Part shown: in pieces, positions 28,273-37,746 of the stretch
Layout of the letters: the number at the start of each line of letters is the position of its first letter
How positions within the stretch are numbered: position 1 is the stretch's first letter
Assembly: GCF_003234935.1 (NCBI RefSeq)
Contig: NZ_QKSB01000005.1
Location: 1 to 64,000 of the forward strand
DNA from: Putridiphycobacter roseus
Lineage (GTDB): Bacteria > Bacteroidota > Bacteroidia > Flavobacteriales_D > Crocinitomicaceae
Direction: 5' to 3'
Length of the DNA stretch: 64,000 nucleotides
Made by a program: the position numbers and the translations under genes
The notes under the pieces: model-generated
The model's database searches: none
Told to the model about the DNA's origin: nothing
The model's input: the letters and a program-made list of their open reading frames with translations, nothing else

Positions 28273-29352
28273 TTAAGCCATTCCTCCTTCTTTCAATTTT
28301 TCAGCATTTTCCGCTAACCTTAAGGCTTCAATCATTTCAGAGATATCACCATTCATAAAATTAGAAAGGTTATACATGGTTTTACCGATTCTATGGTCTG
28401 TAATTCTACCTTGTGGATAATTATAAGTTCGTATTTTTGCTGACCGGTCACCTGTTGAAACCAACGATTTTCTATGTGCCGACCTAATGGCATGTGCTTT
28501 ATCTAATTCTGCCTGGTACAATCTAGTCCTTAAAACTTGTAATGCTTTGGCATAATTTTTATGTTGCGAACGACCGTCTTGACATTCTACCACGGTATTA
28601 GTGGGCAAGTGCGTTAAACGAATCGCTGACTCGGTTTTATTAATATGTTGTCCTCCTGCACCAGATGCTCTAAAAGTATCTTTTTTCACATCTTTCAAGT
28701 CCAATTCAAAATCAACTTCTTCGGCTTCGGGCATTACAGCGACTGTAATTGCAGAAGTGTGCACTCGACCTTGTGATTCCGTTTCAGGTACCCTTTGCAC
28801 TCGGTGAACACCAGACTCAAACTTTAAAGTTCCGTACACTTCTTCCCCTTCTACTTCAAATGAAATTTCCTTATATCCAGAAGTCCCTACATTAGAGTTT
28901 ACCACTTCAAATTTCCAACCTTGTTCTTTAAAAAACATGGTGTACATTCTAAAAATGTCTTCCACAAATATACATGCTTCATCTCCACCTGTACCGGCTC
29001 TTAATTCCACAATCACATTTTTGTCGTCTTCTGGATCTTTTGGCACCAACAACATTTTAATTTCCTCTTCTAAGGTTTCTCTTTTAGGAATTAGCGTTTC
29101 TAATTCCATTTTTGCCATTTCTTTGAAATCTGGATCCTCTTCCCCGTCTATCACCTCTTTAGAAGATTGAATATTATCGAGTGTATTTTTATATACATAA
29201 TACACTTGAACTATCTTATCTAAGTCTTTGTATTCTTTATTTAATTTGACATAGCGTTTCATGTCCGAAATAATATCAGGATCCGTAATCTTCTGACCTA
29301 CTTCGTCGAATCGAATTTTTATTGCTTCTAATTTTTGTAATAAATCACTCAT
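28273..29352 (-). CDS. prfA: peptide chain release factor 1
   Basis: 359 residues. The peptidyl-tRNA hydrolysis motif is S-G-A-G-G-Q-H (GGQ, about 229-231) and the codon-recognition tripeptide is P-E-T in R-V-P-E-T-E-S-Q-G-R-V-H, the P-x-T form of RF1 that reads UAA and UAG. It acts on terminating ribosomes. It lies 5 bases after purM, so both are in one transcript. Confidence 0.97.
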   Translation of the reverse strand: MSDLLQKLEAIKIRFDEVGQKITDPDIISDMKRYVKLNKEYKDLDKIVQVYYVYKNTLDNIQSSKEVIDGEEDPDFKEMAKMELETLIPKRETLEEEIKMLLVPKDPEDDKNVIVELRAGTGGDEACIFVEDIFRMYTMFFKEQGWKFEVVNSNVGTSGYKEISFEVEGEEVYGTLKFESGVHRVQRVPETESQGRVHTSAITVAVMPEAEEVDFELDLKDVKKDTFRASGAGGQHINKTESAIRLTHLPTNTVVECQDGRSQHKNYAKALQVLRTRLYQAELDKAHAIRSAHRKSLVSTGDRSAKIRTYNYPQGRITDHRIGKTMYNLSNFMNGDISEMIEALRLAENAEKLKEGGMA

Positions 29353-29357
29353 GGTAT

Positions 29358-30530
29358 TTATGCATAAATAAATTGACCAAAATCTGAATTGATGGTCAAT
29401 TTTTTTGTCTCACTTGCTTCCACTCTACCTACAATTTTTGCAGGAATATTAAATGATTCAGAAATTTCAATGATTTTTGCAGCCATTTCTTCTGGCACAT
29501 ACAATTCCATTCTATGCCCCATGTTAAAGACCTTATACATTTCTTTCCAATCCGTTTTAGATTCTTCTTGAATTAATTTAAAAAGCGGCGGCAACTCAAA
29601 TAAATTATCTTTAATAACATGCACATTATCCACAAAGTGTAAGACTTTGGTTTGTGCACCACCACTACAGTGGACCATACCGTGAATTTCACGTTGATTG
29701 ACTTGATTTAAAATAGCTTTAATAACCGGCGCATAAGTTCTTGTTGGAGACAAGACCAATTTACCAGCATTTATTGGAGAACCGATAACCAAGTCCGTTA
29801 ACTTTCTAGATCCTGAATACACCAAATCTTCTGGCACAGCAGGATCAAAACTTTCGGGATATTTATCCGCTAAATAATGATCAAACACATCATGTCTTGC
29901 AGATGTTAAACCATTCGAGCCCATTCCTCCATTGTATTCCGTTTCGTAAGTCGCTTGACCAAAAGAAGCCAATCCTACAATTACGTCACCTGGCTGTATG
30001 TTTTTATTATCAATTACTTCAGAACGCTTCATTCTTGCAGTCACTGTACTGTCCACAATAATAGTCCTTACTAAATCCCCTACATCAGCTGTCTCTCCTC
30101 CGGTTGAATGAATGTGTACATCATGCTTTTTTAAATCGGCCAATAATTCTTCTGTACCATTAATTATAGCAGAAAGCACTTCCCCCGTAATTAAGTTTTT
30201 ATTTCTACCAATAGTAGAAGATAACATGATATTATCTGTAGCACCAACGCACAATAAATCATCTATATTCATGATTAAAGCATCTTGAGCTATTCCTTTC
30301 CAAACTGAAACATCCCCTGTTTCTTTCCAATACATATATGCCAAAGCACTCTTTGTACCTGCACCATCTGCGTGCATCACCAAGCAATAGTCTTCATCAT
30401 TGGTTAAATAATCTGGTACAATTTTACAGAAAGCTTTTGGAAACAATCCTTTGTCTACATTTTTAATGGCGTTGTGTACATCCTCTTTTCCGGCCGACAC
30501 GCCCCTTTTATTATATCTATCGTCTGACAT
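29358..30530 (-). CDS. purM: phosphoribosylformylglycinamidine cyclo-ligase (AIR synthase)
   Basis: 390 residues, the length typical of Bacteroidota PurM. Conserved motifs: Y-N-K-R-G-V-S-A-G near 6-14, H-A-D-G-A-G-T-K-S-A near 53-62, D-A-L-I-M-N-I-D-D-L near 83-92 and the G-G-E-T-A-D-V segment near 143-149 that binds ATP and substrate. It makes aminoimidazole ribotide from FGAM and ATP in purine synthesis. The start follows 16 bases after the terminator of the PorE-like gene. A family alternative is a PurM-like protein, but the motif set fits PurM itself. Confidence 0.93.
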   Translation of the reverse strand: MSDDRYNKRGVSAGKEDVHNAIKNVDKGLFPKAFCKIVPDYLTNDEDYCLVMHADGAGTKSALAYMYWKETGDVSVWKGIAQDALIMNIDDLLCVGATDNIMLSSTIGRNKNLITGEVLSAIINGTEELLADLKKHDVHIHSTGGETADVGDLVRTIIVDSTVTARMKRSEVIDNKNIQPGDVIVGLASFGQATYETEYNGGMGSNGLTSARHDVFDHYLADKYPESFDPAVPEDLVYSGSRKLTDLVIGSPINAGKLVLSPTRTYAPVIKAILNQVNQREIHGMVHCSGGAQTKVLHFVDNVHVIKDNLFELPPLFKLIQEESKTDWKEMYKVFNMGHRMELYVPEEMAAKIIEISESFNIPAKIVGRVEASETKKLTINSDFGQFIYA

Positions 30531-30546
30531 TATGATGGGCTTTAAA

Positions 30547-30580
30547 TAAAAAAAGCATCTCGATAGTTATCGAGACGCTT
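30547..30580 (-). terminator. terminator of the PorE-like gene
   Basis: A 13-bp stem with one mismatch (30553-30565 with 30568-30580) and a very short two-base loop, then a T tract on the minus strand. The outer sequence (GCGTCTCG/GAGATGC) resembles the terminator after rpoC. Confidence 0.8.
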
Positions 30581-30602
30581 TAAAATTATCAATTATATTT
30601 TA

Positions 30603-32681
30603 TTAAGGTTTAACGTAATCGAAACTAATGATTTCACCTTCGGTACGTCTATTCTTTTGGTGCAACATTTCAAATTTCGCTTTATCAGATTTGAATTGGT
30701 TGATATATGCTTCCGTTAATTTATGTGTTGCAGTAGTATCTCCAGCAGCATTAACTTCGTAATAAGTTGCTGGAACATCTTCACCGTATCCTTTAGGTAC
30801 CAATCTTGCAGCTGGCAATCCTTTTTCGTTTACTAAATAATTTACACAAGATTGTGCTCTTCTTTGTGCCAAACTTCTGTTCGCTGCAGAAGAACCTCTA
30901 CTATCAGTATGTGACATCAATTTAACAACGATATTAGGATTATCCATCATTAAATCATATAAATAATTCAATGAATCTTTAGAGTTCACACCAGGTATAA
31001 CTTGTAATTCAGCTGAACCTAAAGCGTAACGTACTTCTGGTAATCTTAAAGGTTTAGTAATATCTAAAATTGCTATTTCTCTAATAACTCTTGTAGGTTT
31101 TCCAATATCTGCTGTAGAGAATTTATCTTTATTTCCTAACCATGCTCCTTTTTCAGAAGGTACATCAATGGTAAAATTCCCACCTGGCTTAATCAATCTA
31201 GTTCCATCAGCAGATTCCGTTAAATCCACCATACCGTAAGCATCTGTTGTATAAGTATAATTAGACCCATCAGAACCAATAACCGTAATTTTTTTATTAG
31301 GTACTGGCTTACCAGTTTCTTGGTTTACCACTGTAATACTTAAGTCAATCAATACTGGTGGTAAATAGAAAGACCAGATATCTTGTGAAGGATTTTCTCT
31401 TGGTCCTTTTGAACCAGCTCTGTTAGATGAAATAAATCCTCTAGCACCATTTTCGTCATTTTGTGTATAAATGATTTGGTAATCATCAGAACATGAATTT
31501 AAAGGTGCACCTAAATTAACTGGGTTTTTCCATTCGTCTTTATCTGCCACTTTTTCTGCCACAAATAAATCTAAACCACCCATTCCAACTAATCCATCTG
31601 TTGAATAAAATAATTTATCTCCTTCACCCCATACTGGGAACACATCATTACCTGGTGTATTTACTTCAGGTCCTAAGTTTTTTGGTAAAGACCAAGTATC
31701 TCCTCTTCTATTGTAAGTAGATATCCATAAATCAATTCCACCTTCTCCACCTGCCATGTTAGAAGCAAATATTAAAGTATTCCCATCAGGACTAACCGCT
31801 GGATGACCAACATTAGAAGTATCGTGATCTTTTAATTCAATTTTCACTGGTTCGCTATATGCGCTACCTCTTTTTTCTGTCATGTAAATATCGCAACCTA
31901 AGTTGTTTTTTCCATCATTCACACATCTTGTAAAAAACATTTTCTTTCCTCTTTTATCCATTGCAATAGTACCTTCATTGTGAATAGTATTTACTGGAGC
32001 GGGCATTGGAACAGGTTCTGTATAATTTCCTTTTCTATCAATTTCAGAATAAAATATATCTGAGAAATCTTGATTTGTAATCAATTCTGTATTTTCACCA
32101 GTTGCTGCACTTCTTGAAGAAGTAAAATACAAAGTAGTTCCTCTACTATCCATCACAGTACCATAATCAAACTGAGGTGTATTTAATTTTGTCATTGGGT
32201 TCATTTCATGACGACCAGCATTCTCTTCAAACTCATCATATTTTTCACAAGTTTCAATTCTTACTTTAATTAATGGATCACCCGCATTTAATTGTTGGTA
32301 TTTTTTATAGCTATTCAATGCTTTTTTGTGGTTACATTGTCCTAACTGCATCTCTCCTAAGTAATAATAAACCTTAGGTTCTGTTTCAAAATACTTTAAC
32401 AAAATTGCTTTTTCGTATTGTTGTTCTGCAGCGGCAAAATCATGAATCATACGGTAACATTCCGCAGAACGATAAGCAAATTCTGCTTTTTTCTTTCTTG
32501 AATCTTCTGATTTAACGCTTGTTTTCTCTGATGCTTTTTTAAGTGCATCTGCAGCTTCTGCATAAAGGCCAGCTTTATATAAGGCATTAGCCTCTTTCCC
32601 ATAATTTCTCATTTGGGCAAATGAAGCCTGTGTTATCCCTAATACACCTGCAAAAAGTAAAATCTTAACAAATAATTTCAT
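30603..32681 (-). CDS. PorE-like T9SS protein: TPR, propeller, CRD and OmpA domains
   Basis: 692 residues. Signal peptide about 1-22; TPR units about 25-165; a PD40/WD40-type beta-propeller about 165-440 (repeated S-P-D-G-N-T-L-I-F-A-S-N, G-G-x-D-L patterns); a carboxypeptidase-regulatory-like domain about 450-530; and a C-terminal OmpA/peptidoglycan-binding domain about 560-690 with the S-H-T-D-S-R-G-S motif and N-R-S-L-A-Q-R-R-A. This order is that of Porphyromonas PorE, an outer-membrane-associated T9SS component that contacts peptidoglycan. PorE assignment rests on domain order; other OmpA proteins of similar plan occur in Bacteroidota. Many T9SS cargos are encoded in this window, which fits. 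Confidence 0.78.
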   Translation of the reverse strand: MKLFVKILLFAGVLGITQASFAQMRNYGKEANALYKAGLYAEAADALKKASEKTSVKSEDSRKKKAEFAYRSAECYRMIHDFAAAEQQYEKAILLKYFETEPKVYYYLGEMQLGQCNHKKALNSYKKYQQLNAGDPLIKVRIETCEKYDEFEENAGRHEMNPMTKLNTPQFDYGTVMDSRGTTLYFTSSRSAATGENTELITNQDFSDIFYSEIDRKGNYTEPVPMPAPVNTIHNEGTIAMDKRGKKMFFTRCVNDGKNNLGCDIYMTEKRGSAYSEPVKIELKDHDTSNVGHPAVSPDGNTLIFASNMAGGEGGIDLWISTYNRRGDTWSLPKNLGPEVNTPGNDVFPVWGEGDKLFYSTDGLVGMGGLDLFVAEKVADKDEWKNPVNLGAPLNSCSDDYQIIYTQNDENGARGFISSNRAGSKGPRENPSQDIWSFYLPPVLIDLSITVVNQETGKPVPNKKITVIGSDGSNYTYTTDAYGMVDLTESADGTRLIKPGGNFTIDVPSEKGAWLGNKDKFSTADIGKPTRVIREIAILDITKPLRLPEVRYALGSAELQVIPGVNSKDSLNYLYDLMMDNPNIVVKLMSHTDSRGSSAANRSLAQRRAQSCVNYLVNEKGLPAARLVPKGYGEDVPATYYEVNAAGDTTATHKLTEAYINQFKSDKAKFEMLHQKNRRTEGEIISFDYVKP

Positions 32682-32717
32682 TATAAAGTAGTTTATTTAT
32701 TCCTTGGTTACAATTGA

Positions 32718-32751
32718 CGAAAATAGTAAATTAATTTTAATTTTTAACAAA
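32718..32751 (-). promoter_or_regulatory. probable promoter of the PorE-like gene
   Basis: On the minus strand TTTG (32751-32748), 22 bases, then TATTTTCG (32725-32718), one mismatch from TAnnTTTG, 37 bases before the ATG. Confidence 0.4.
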
Positions 32752-32785
32752 AATTTAATTTAATTACCCAATCTAAGTTCAAATA

Positions 32786-33820
32786 TTAATTTTCACCCAG
32801 TTGTGCATAAGCACGCCATTTTTCTAATAATTTTTTAAATCCATCTGGCAATTCAGAATCAAAAGACACTCTTTCCCCAGTTTTAGGATGTGTTAACCCC
32901 AGCGTTTTCGCATGTAAAGCCTGTCCGTCTAGCATTTTAAAGCAGTTATCTATAAACTGTTTATATTTGGTAAAAGTAGTCCCTTTTAAAATACGATCCC
33001 CACCATATTCTAAATCATGAAAAAGAGGGTGACCAATGTGTTTAAAGTGCACTCTAATTTGGTGTGTTCTACCTGTTTCTAATTTACATTCCACCAAGGT
33101 AACATACCTAAAACGTTCAATTACTTTATAATGTGTAACCGCGTGTTTGCCATACCCTTCTTCTTCGTCATACACTTGAAATACTTTTCTATTTCTTTGA
33201 GAACGACCGATATTTCCTGTAATGGTTCCTTCATCTTCAGCCAAATCACCCCACACCAATGCATAGTACTTACGGTCAGATGTGCGATCGAAGAACTGTT
33301 TTGATAAATGCACCAATGCTTCCTCTGTTTTTGCAATCACTAATATTCCAGTGGTATGTTTATCAATCCTATGCACTAACCCAGGACGTGTCGCATATGC
33401 ATCTCTTTTAGGTAAATTATCGAAATGATATACCAAAGCATTCATCAATGTACCTGAGTAATTCCCATAAGAAGGGTGAACCACCATATTTGACGGTTTA
33501 TTCACTATAATTAGGGTATCATCTTCATACACCAAATCTAATGGGATATCTTCTGCGATCAATTCGATTTCGCGAACTGGATGTGGCATATTTACCACTA
33601 TTTCGTCACCAGGATGAATTTTATGGTTCGTTTTTATTTCCTCTTTATTCACCAAGATAAAACCATCCTTAATTAAATTCTGAATTTTACTTCTTGATGT
33701 ATTCGCAATCCTAGCCAATAAAAATTTATCTACCCTTAATATGTCTTGACCTGAATCTACTATAATATGGTAGTGTTCAAATTTTTCAACGTTTTCTTCT
33801 CCTAATTCTTCTTCCTTCAT
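32786..33820 (-). CDS. rluD: RluA-family 23S rRNA pseudouridine synthase (RluD type)
   Basis: 344 residues. N-terminal S4 domain (L-R-V-D-K-F-L-L-A, about 23-90) and catalytic domain with H-R-I-D-K-H-T-T-G, whose Asp is the nucleophile. RluD relatives modify three uridines in helix 69 of 23S rRNA; the exact site set is inferred. It directly abuts the T9SS cargo gene (stop-to-start gap 0) and is the last gene of the PASTA-cargo-rluD run. Confidence 0.9.
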   Translation of the reverse strand: MKEEELGEENVEKFEHYHIIVDSGQDILRVDKFLLARIANTSRSKIQNLIKDGFILVNKEEIKTNHKIHPGDEIVVNMPHPVREIELIAEDIPLDLVYEDDTLIIVNKPSNMVVHPSYGNYSGTLMNALVYHFDNLPKRDAYATRPGLVHRIDKHTTGILVIAKTEEALVHLSKQFFDRTSDRKYYALVWGDLAEDEGTITGNIGRSQRNRKVFQVYDEEEGYGKHAVTHYKVIERFRYVTLVECKLETGRTHQIRVHFKHIGHPLFHDLEYGGDRILKGTTFTKYKQFIDNCFKMLDGQALHAKTLGLTHPKTGERVSFDSELPDGFKKLLEKWRAYAQLGEN

Positions 33821-36016
33821 TTAAGGTTTAATTATTTTATTCCTATGTAATAACTCTTTGTTTTCATCTAAAATTGAAACCAAATAAAATCCACTTGAAA
33901 ACTGTACAAAATCAATATGACTTTCGTTGCCAGTATAGATTAACTTTCCAGACACATCATGAATCTGTACACTATAAGTATTTTGAAACCCATCAATAGT
34001 CAATGTCTGACTTACTGGGTTTGGATACATTGCAATGGTTTGCGTAGTTTCAATTTCTCCCACCACATTTAAAGTATAATTCAACCCAGTAGAAAAAACT
34101 GGTCGCACCATTATGGAACCAGGGAAAGAAGAATTTGACCAACCACTTCCTGTATTATAAAAATTTTTGTCTTGATTTAAATTATTCTTATCAAAACCTA
34201 AATACAAATTCTTATCTTCAATTTGTTCAAAGCCGACATAAAATACTTTTGGAACCACTATGGCTTTGTTATCGTTAAAGGTATAATATTTAAACTGATT
34301 TTTTGCAGCAGCATAATCTGGAAAATGAGGTTTAAAAAAGTCATCTTGGTAAAGTATATCGCCTGGCTTCCCCTCATCATCTCCCCATACAGTTAACAAA
34401 ATAACATTACCCGTTACATCAGAGACATTGGGGACAAACTTCATTAAAACACCAGTTAAAGTGTCGGCTTCATAAGCTTCGAACTTAATTGCTATTTCGG
34501 CATTATTATCTAGCAAACCATAACCAGACTCGGCAGAAGCGTCGTCATACGCATAGTAATTTCTAAAATATTGCGTAAAATAAGTAGTATCATTTTCCAA
34601 ATGTTGATTTGTTGAACTGGTTGCAATATTCATTTTTACATCAAATTCTGCCTTATCTACACTGCTATTTTGTGGATAAGCGTAGGGTTGTAAACCGACA
34701 TTGAATGGGTATAGGTTCTGTCCCACATTCCAATTTAAGCTTGCTACTGGTAAAGAAAAATTATTTCCATCCATTTCTAAAGTACCAGCATTTGTAAACT
34801 TAGGCACCACATCACTATTACTTACCATCATTTCATAACTTGGTACCATGGCAATATTTGGATCACTTAAATTATTATAATGGTCCCAAGGAACCGCGGT
34901 ATAATCTTTTAATAAAGTCTCAATTGGATAAGTGATTGCTAAATCACTTATTATCGTATCATTTACAGATGAATTCTCCCTTAAATTTACATAATCTATA
35001 TGCCAATGGTCGAGATTACCCGACAAGGATGCTTTATTTTTAAATCGAAATTGAAATCCGTTTTGCTTAAAAGTATTTGCCGTTATTTCCAAATGAGCCA
35101 TGCCCCAAACATCATCCGTAGCATCTCCTGACACCCCCCACACGTTGTACCATTGATCCGCAGCAGGTGAATACATTTCTAAAATCAATGAATCTATGGC
35201 TTCAGGCGAATTACCCAAGCCACGAGGTTGGTATAAAAAAGAAAGATATATATTAGACTTACCTAATAAATTAATTGGTTTAGAAGTTAAAAAGTCTGCT
35301 TCGCCATAAGAATTCGGGCTACCAAAATCATAAGGATAACCATTGTTATTTAAACCATCAAAAGTAGCAACACCAAGAGATTTTGGTACAACACCATATT
35401 TATAATTATGGCAAGCATAATCATCAATCCAAATGTCATTATTAGTAATATCTGCAAAAAACACCCGAGCACTATCTTGGTAATATTTATTAGCAATTTC
35501 CAGTGTGTCTGGACTTACATCCAAAACACCATCAATAACAGTATCCACAATTGTATAACACTCGTTATACAACTTTTTAATGGGACCCGAAATAGGAAAT
35601 ACACTTAAATCGTTCACCACCACATCAAAGCCTGTAGTAAAAGATGTTCTCACCATACCTACTACTGTATCATTAACAATATAAACTGTATCACGGTAAG
35701 CAGAATCACAAAGTACAATAGCGGGATCAATTGGTGTAGAATTAGACACTTCAATTAAATAATAATACAAACTGGAAGTTACATTAGAACCATTAAATTC
35801 CGCGGCATATTTCACCCATTTATTAGTCGAAAAATCGTCAAAAACAGGCACCTCTAGGTTATTATAATTAAACAAGAATGTACTGTCTAAATCGTTACCT
35901 GCCTTTAATTTAAAAGCTGGCATAATGTCCACATTATAAGTTAATGAACCTAGCGTTTCTTGTCCAAAAGAAATTATCGGTAATAAAAAACAGAGTAGAA
36001 AACCTTTTTTAATCAT
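33821..36016 (-). CDS. large secreted protein with T9SS type A sorting domain
   Basis: 731 residues. Signal peptide about 1-18 (ending ISFGQ), then a long beta-rich cargo region with an early V-F-D-D-F-S-T-N-K-W motif seen in other T9SS cargos, and a lectin-like section (W-H-I-D-Y-V-N-L-R). The C-terminus is a type A sorting domain (M-Y-P-N-P-V-S-Q-T-L-T, I-H-D-V-S-G-K-L-I-Y, G-F-Y-L-V-S-I). No catalytic motif was found. It lies between a PASTA protein and rluD, 4 bases after the PASTA gene, an unusual place for a cargo gene. Confidence 0.82.
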   Translation of the reverse strand: MIKKGFLLCFLLPIISFGQETLGSLTYNVDIMPAFKLKAGNDLDSTFLFNYNNLEVPVFDDFSTNKWVKYAAEFNGSNVTSSLYYYLIEVSNSTPIDPAIVLCDSAYRDTVYIVNDTVVGMVRTSFTTGFDVVVNDLSVFPISGPIKKLYNECYTIVDTVIDGVLDVSPDTLEIANKYYQDSARVFFADITNNDIWIDDYACHNYKYGVVPKSLGVATFDGLNNNGYPYDFGSPNSYGEADFLTSKPINLLGKSNIYLSFLYQPRGLGNSPEAIDSLILEMYSPAADQWYNVWGVSGDATDDVWGMAHLEITANTFKQNGFQFRFKNKASLSGNLDHWHIDYVNLRENSSVNDTIISDLAITYPIETLLKDYTAVPWDHYNNLSDPNIAMVPSYEMMVSNSDVVPKFTNAGTLEMDGNNFSLPVASLNWNVGQNLYPFNVGLQPYAYPQNSSVDKAEFDVKMNIATSSTNQHLENDTTYFTQYFRNYYAYDDASAESGYGLLDNNAEIAIKFEAYEADTLTGVLMKFVPNVSDVTGNVILLTVWGDDEGKPGDILYQDDFFKPHFPDYAAAKNQFKYYTFNDNKAIVVPKVFYVGFEQIEDKNLYLGFDKNNLNQDKNFYNTGSGWSNSSFPGSIMVRPVFSTGLNYTLNVVGEIETTQTIAMYPNPVSQTLTIDGFQNTYSVQIHDVSGKLIYTGNESHIDFVQFSSGFYLVSILDENKELLHRNKIIKP

Positions 36017-36020
36017 AGTA

Positions 36021-36797
36021 TTATTTTTCAGCCCAAACCGTTACAATTGTTCCTGATGCTACATTTGCTCCTTCTCCACCAATTGGTGATTGGTTTTTAA
36101 TAATTGCTTGATCAATATCTGTTGCCGTTTGACAGGAAGGGCATTCTGGATGCAATGCTAAATTTAGATTTAATAAACGGTTTTTTGCATCACTTATTGT
36201 AAGGCCAATCAAATTAGGCAAGGTAACTACTGCTCCGCCATTACCTTTAGCAACAACTAACTCAATTAAACTACCCTTTGGCAACATTTGATTTGGCTTT
36301 AATGCTTTTCCGTTTACCAATTGCTCCATGACGAACCCTGGTCCAACATTGGAAGGCTTATAAGAAATTTTAGTTCTTAAACCTAAAGATTCCAATTGAC
36401 TTTCTGCCATTCGTTTGGATTTATCCAACACACTCGGAACTTGTATCATTTTAGGTTTACTCGGCACAATAGACACTTGAATCACCCTGCCAGACTTCAC
36501 AAATTCCATGGTGGAATCAGTTGGTCGAGGATACTGCCAACAAACGGTTCCTTTTGGCCAATTATCAACATATACCGAATCTACTATTTCGTAAGCTAAT
36601 TTTTTAGATTTCATTAATTGCGGCAAATCATCCGCATGTATTTTATACAAAGTAGGCACCTCAATCTTTTGACCAAAATTGGTGTGACTTTTTAAATAAT
36701 ATTGCATAAAAACTACAATCACCACCCAAACAATTAGAATTGCAATGAGATGGTATAAATACTTTTTACTGAATAAAAATTGAAATATGTTTTTCAT
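36021..36797 (-). CDS. membrane-anchored PASTA domain protein
   Basis: 258 residues. A single N-terminal transmembrane helix (about 12-31) anchors three PASTA domains (about 40-110, 112-182 and 183-258), each with the usual V-P-x-L/V and G-x-x-x-x-A pattern (I-E-V-P-T-L, I-Q-V-P-S-V-L, V-T-L-P-N-L-I-G-L-T). PASTA domains commonly bind peptidoglycan fragments. There is no kinase or transpeptidase domain. It has its own -7 element and is transcribed with the cargo gene and rluD. Confidence 0.85.
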   Translation of the reverse strand: MKNIFQFLFSKKYLYHLIAILIVWVVIVVFMQYYLKSHTNFGQKIEVPTLYKIHADDLPQLMKSKKLAYEIVDSVYVDNWPKGTVCWQYPRPTDSTMEFVKSGRVIQVSIVPSKPKMIQVPSVLDKSKRMAESQLESLGLRTKISYKPSNVGPGFVMEQLVNGKALKPNQMLPKGSLIELVVAKGNGGAVVTLPNLIGLTISDAKNRLLNLNLALHPECPSCQTATDIDQAIIKNQSPIGGEGANVASGTIVTVWAEK

Positions 36798-36820
36798 TCA
36801 CATTTGAATTGATTAATGGG

Positions 36821-36828
36821 CAAAGATA
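36821..36828 (-). promoter_or_regulatory. -7 element TATCTTTG for the PASTA gene
   Basis: Exact TAnnTTTG on the minus strand, 24 bases before the ATG at 36797. No TTTG at the usual distance. Confidence 0.5.
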
Positions 36829-36873
36829 TTAAATCCAAACCAAAAAAGATAATTAATTAAAAATACTAATGGA

Positions 36874-37707
36874 TTACTTATTATTCGCAGGAGAAATCAA
36901 ATTAAAATAGCCGATATAAAATCCATTTGCGGTTTGCGCATAAATTCTATTTTGCCTTACTTTAAAAGTCTTCAAGTCTTGCAGCGGCCACCTAACCGAT
37001 TTTTTTTCTCCATCCAAAATGGCTCTACTCAATACAAAGTTAGGAGAAACGTAAGCAATAATATTATTTTGAAAAACATCCAGCGACTCACTTTTTAATG
37101 CCCATTTTCGGATATAAGTTCCAAATGCATCAAACACCATCACCTGATCATGTGCCGTTACAAGATAAAGTTGGTCGTTATACTCAAACATTTGGGTTGG
37201 GTACAATTTAGACTTTGTCATAAAACTCAAATTTTCAATTTTCACCATCACCTCAAATTTGTCATTAATTTTTAACAACCGCAATGTACCTGCATCTAAT
37301 ACCCAAAACCCATTACCGTTAAAAGATTCGCATACTAAGAGTGGCTGTACCAAATCGAGATCAAATAAATTGATAACCGTAGACATTGGGGTAAGCGTAT
37401 TGTCATAGAACTGAATTAAACCGCGATCTTGATCAAAAGTTAAGACCCTAAAGTTTTTGGAAGCTTCTATATATTGCGGGAAATGAGATTTAAAAGAGGT
37501 TTTAAACAAGGTATCTAGTGCAGGACTTAGTTTGTATAAGATATCTTCTTTCACCAAGTAGATATTGCCAAAATTATCTACAGAAAAGCAATCAAATTCT
37601 CCGACGATTGAATCTTTCTTATAAATAGCAATTTCTTGTGCATTTCCTTTTGTAAAAGCAAATAGCATAGAAAAAAAAAGCCAACTAGTCAAAAGATACT
37701 TTGTCAT
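36874..37707 (-). CDS. exported propeller-like protein, unknown function
   Basis: 277 residues from the ATG at 37705-37707. The longer frame begins with GTG at 37719 within the -7 promoter element, so it is rejected. An N-terminal signal peptide (ending N-A-Q-E-I) is followed by repeated short beta-strand units (F-G-N-I-Y-L-V-K-E-D, G-N-G-F-W-V-L-D-A-G-T-L-R-L-L, Y-N-D-Q-L-Y-L-V-T-A) of the kind seen in NHL/propeller proteins. No family was recognised. Confidence 0.72.
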   Translation of the reverse strand: MTKYLLTSWLFFSMLFAFTKGNAQEIAIYKKDSIVGEFDCFSVDNFGNIYLVKEDILYKLSPALDTLFKTSFKSHFPQYIEASKNFRVLTFDQDRGLIQFYDNTLTPMSTVINLFDLDLVQPLLVCESFNGNGFWVLDAGTLRLLKINDKFEVMVKIENLSFMTKSKLYPTQMFEYNDQLYLVTAHDQVMVFDAFGTYIRKWALKSESLDVFQNNIIAYVSPNFVLSRAILDGEKKSVRWPLQDLKTFKVRQNRIYAQTANGFYIGYFNLISPANNK

Positions 37708-37718
37708 AATTATAATCA

Positions 37719-37726
37719 CAAAGGTA
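37719..37726 (-). promoter_or_regulatory. -7 element TACCTTTG, very short leader
   Basis: Exact TAnnTTTG on the minus strand, 11 bases before the ATG at 37707, so the transcript leader would be only a few bases. A TTG lies 16 bases upstream of it. Confidence 0.5.
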
Positions 37727-37746
37727 CAACCAAAAATTAAACCAAC

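Noticed and set aside
28273..29352. P-E-T tripeptide in RF1 instead of the proteobacterial P-A-T.
   Set aside because: The family rule is P-x-T, and other middle residues occur in Bacteroidota, so this is not an unusual specificity.
37708..37719. GTG start at 37719 for the propeller-like gene.
   Set aside because: It overlaps the -7 promoter element; the ATG at 37707 starts a proper signal peptide.
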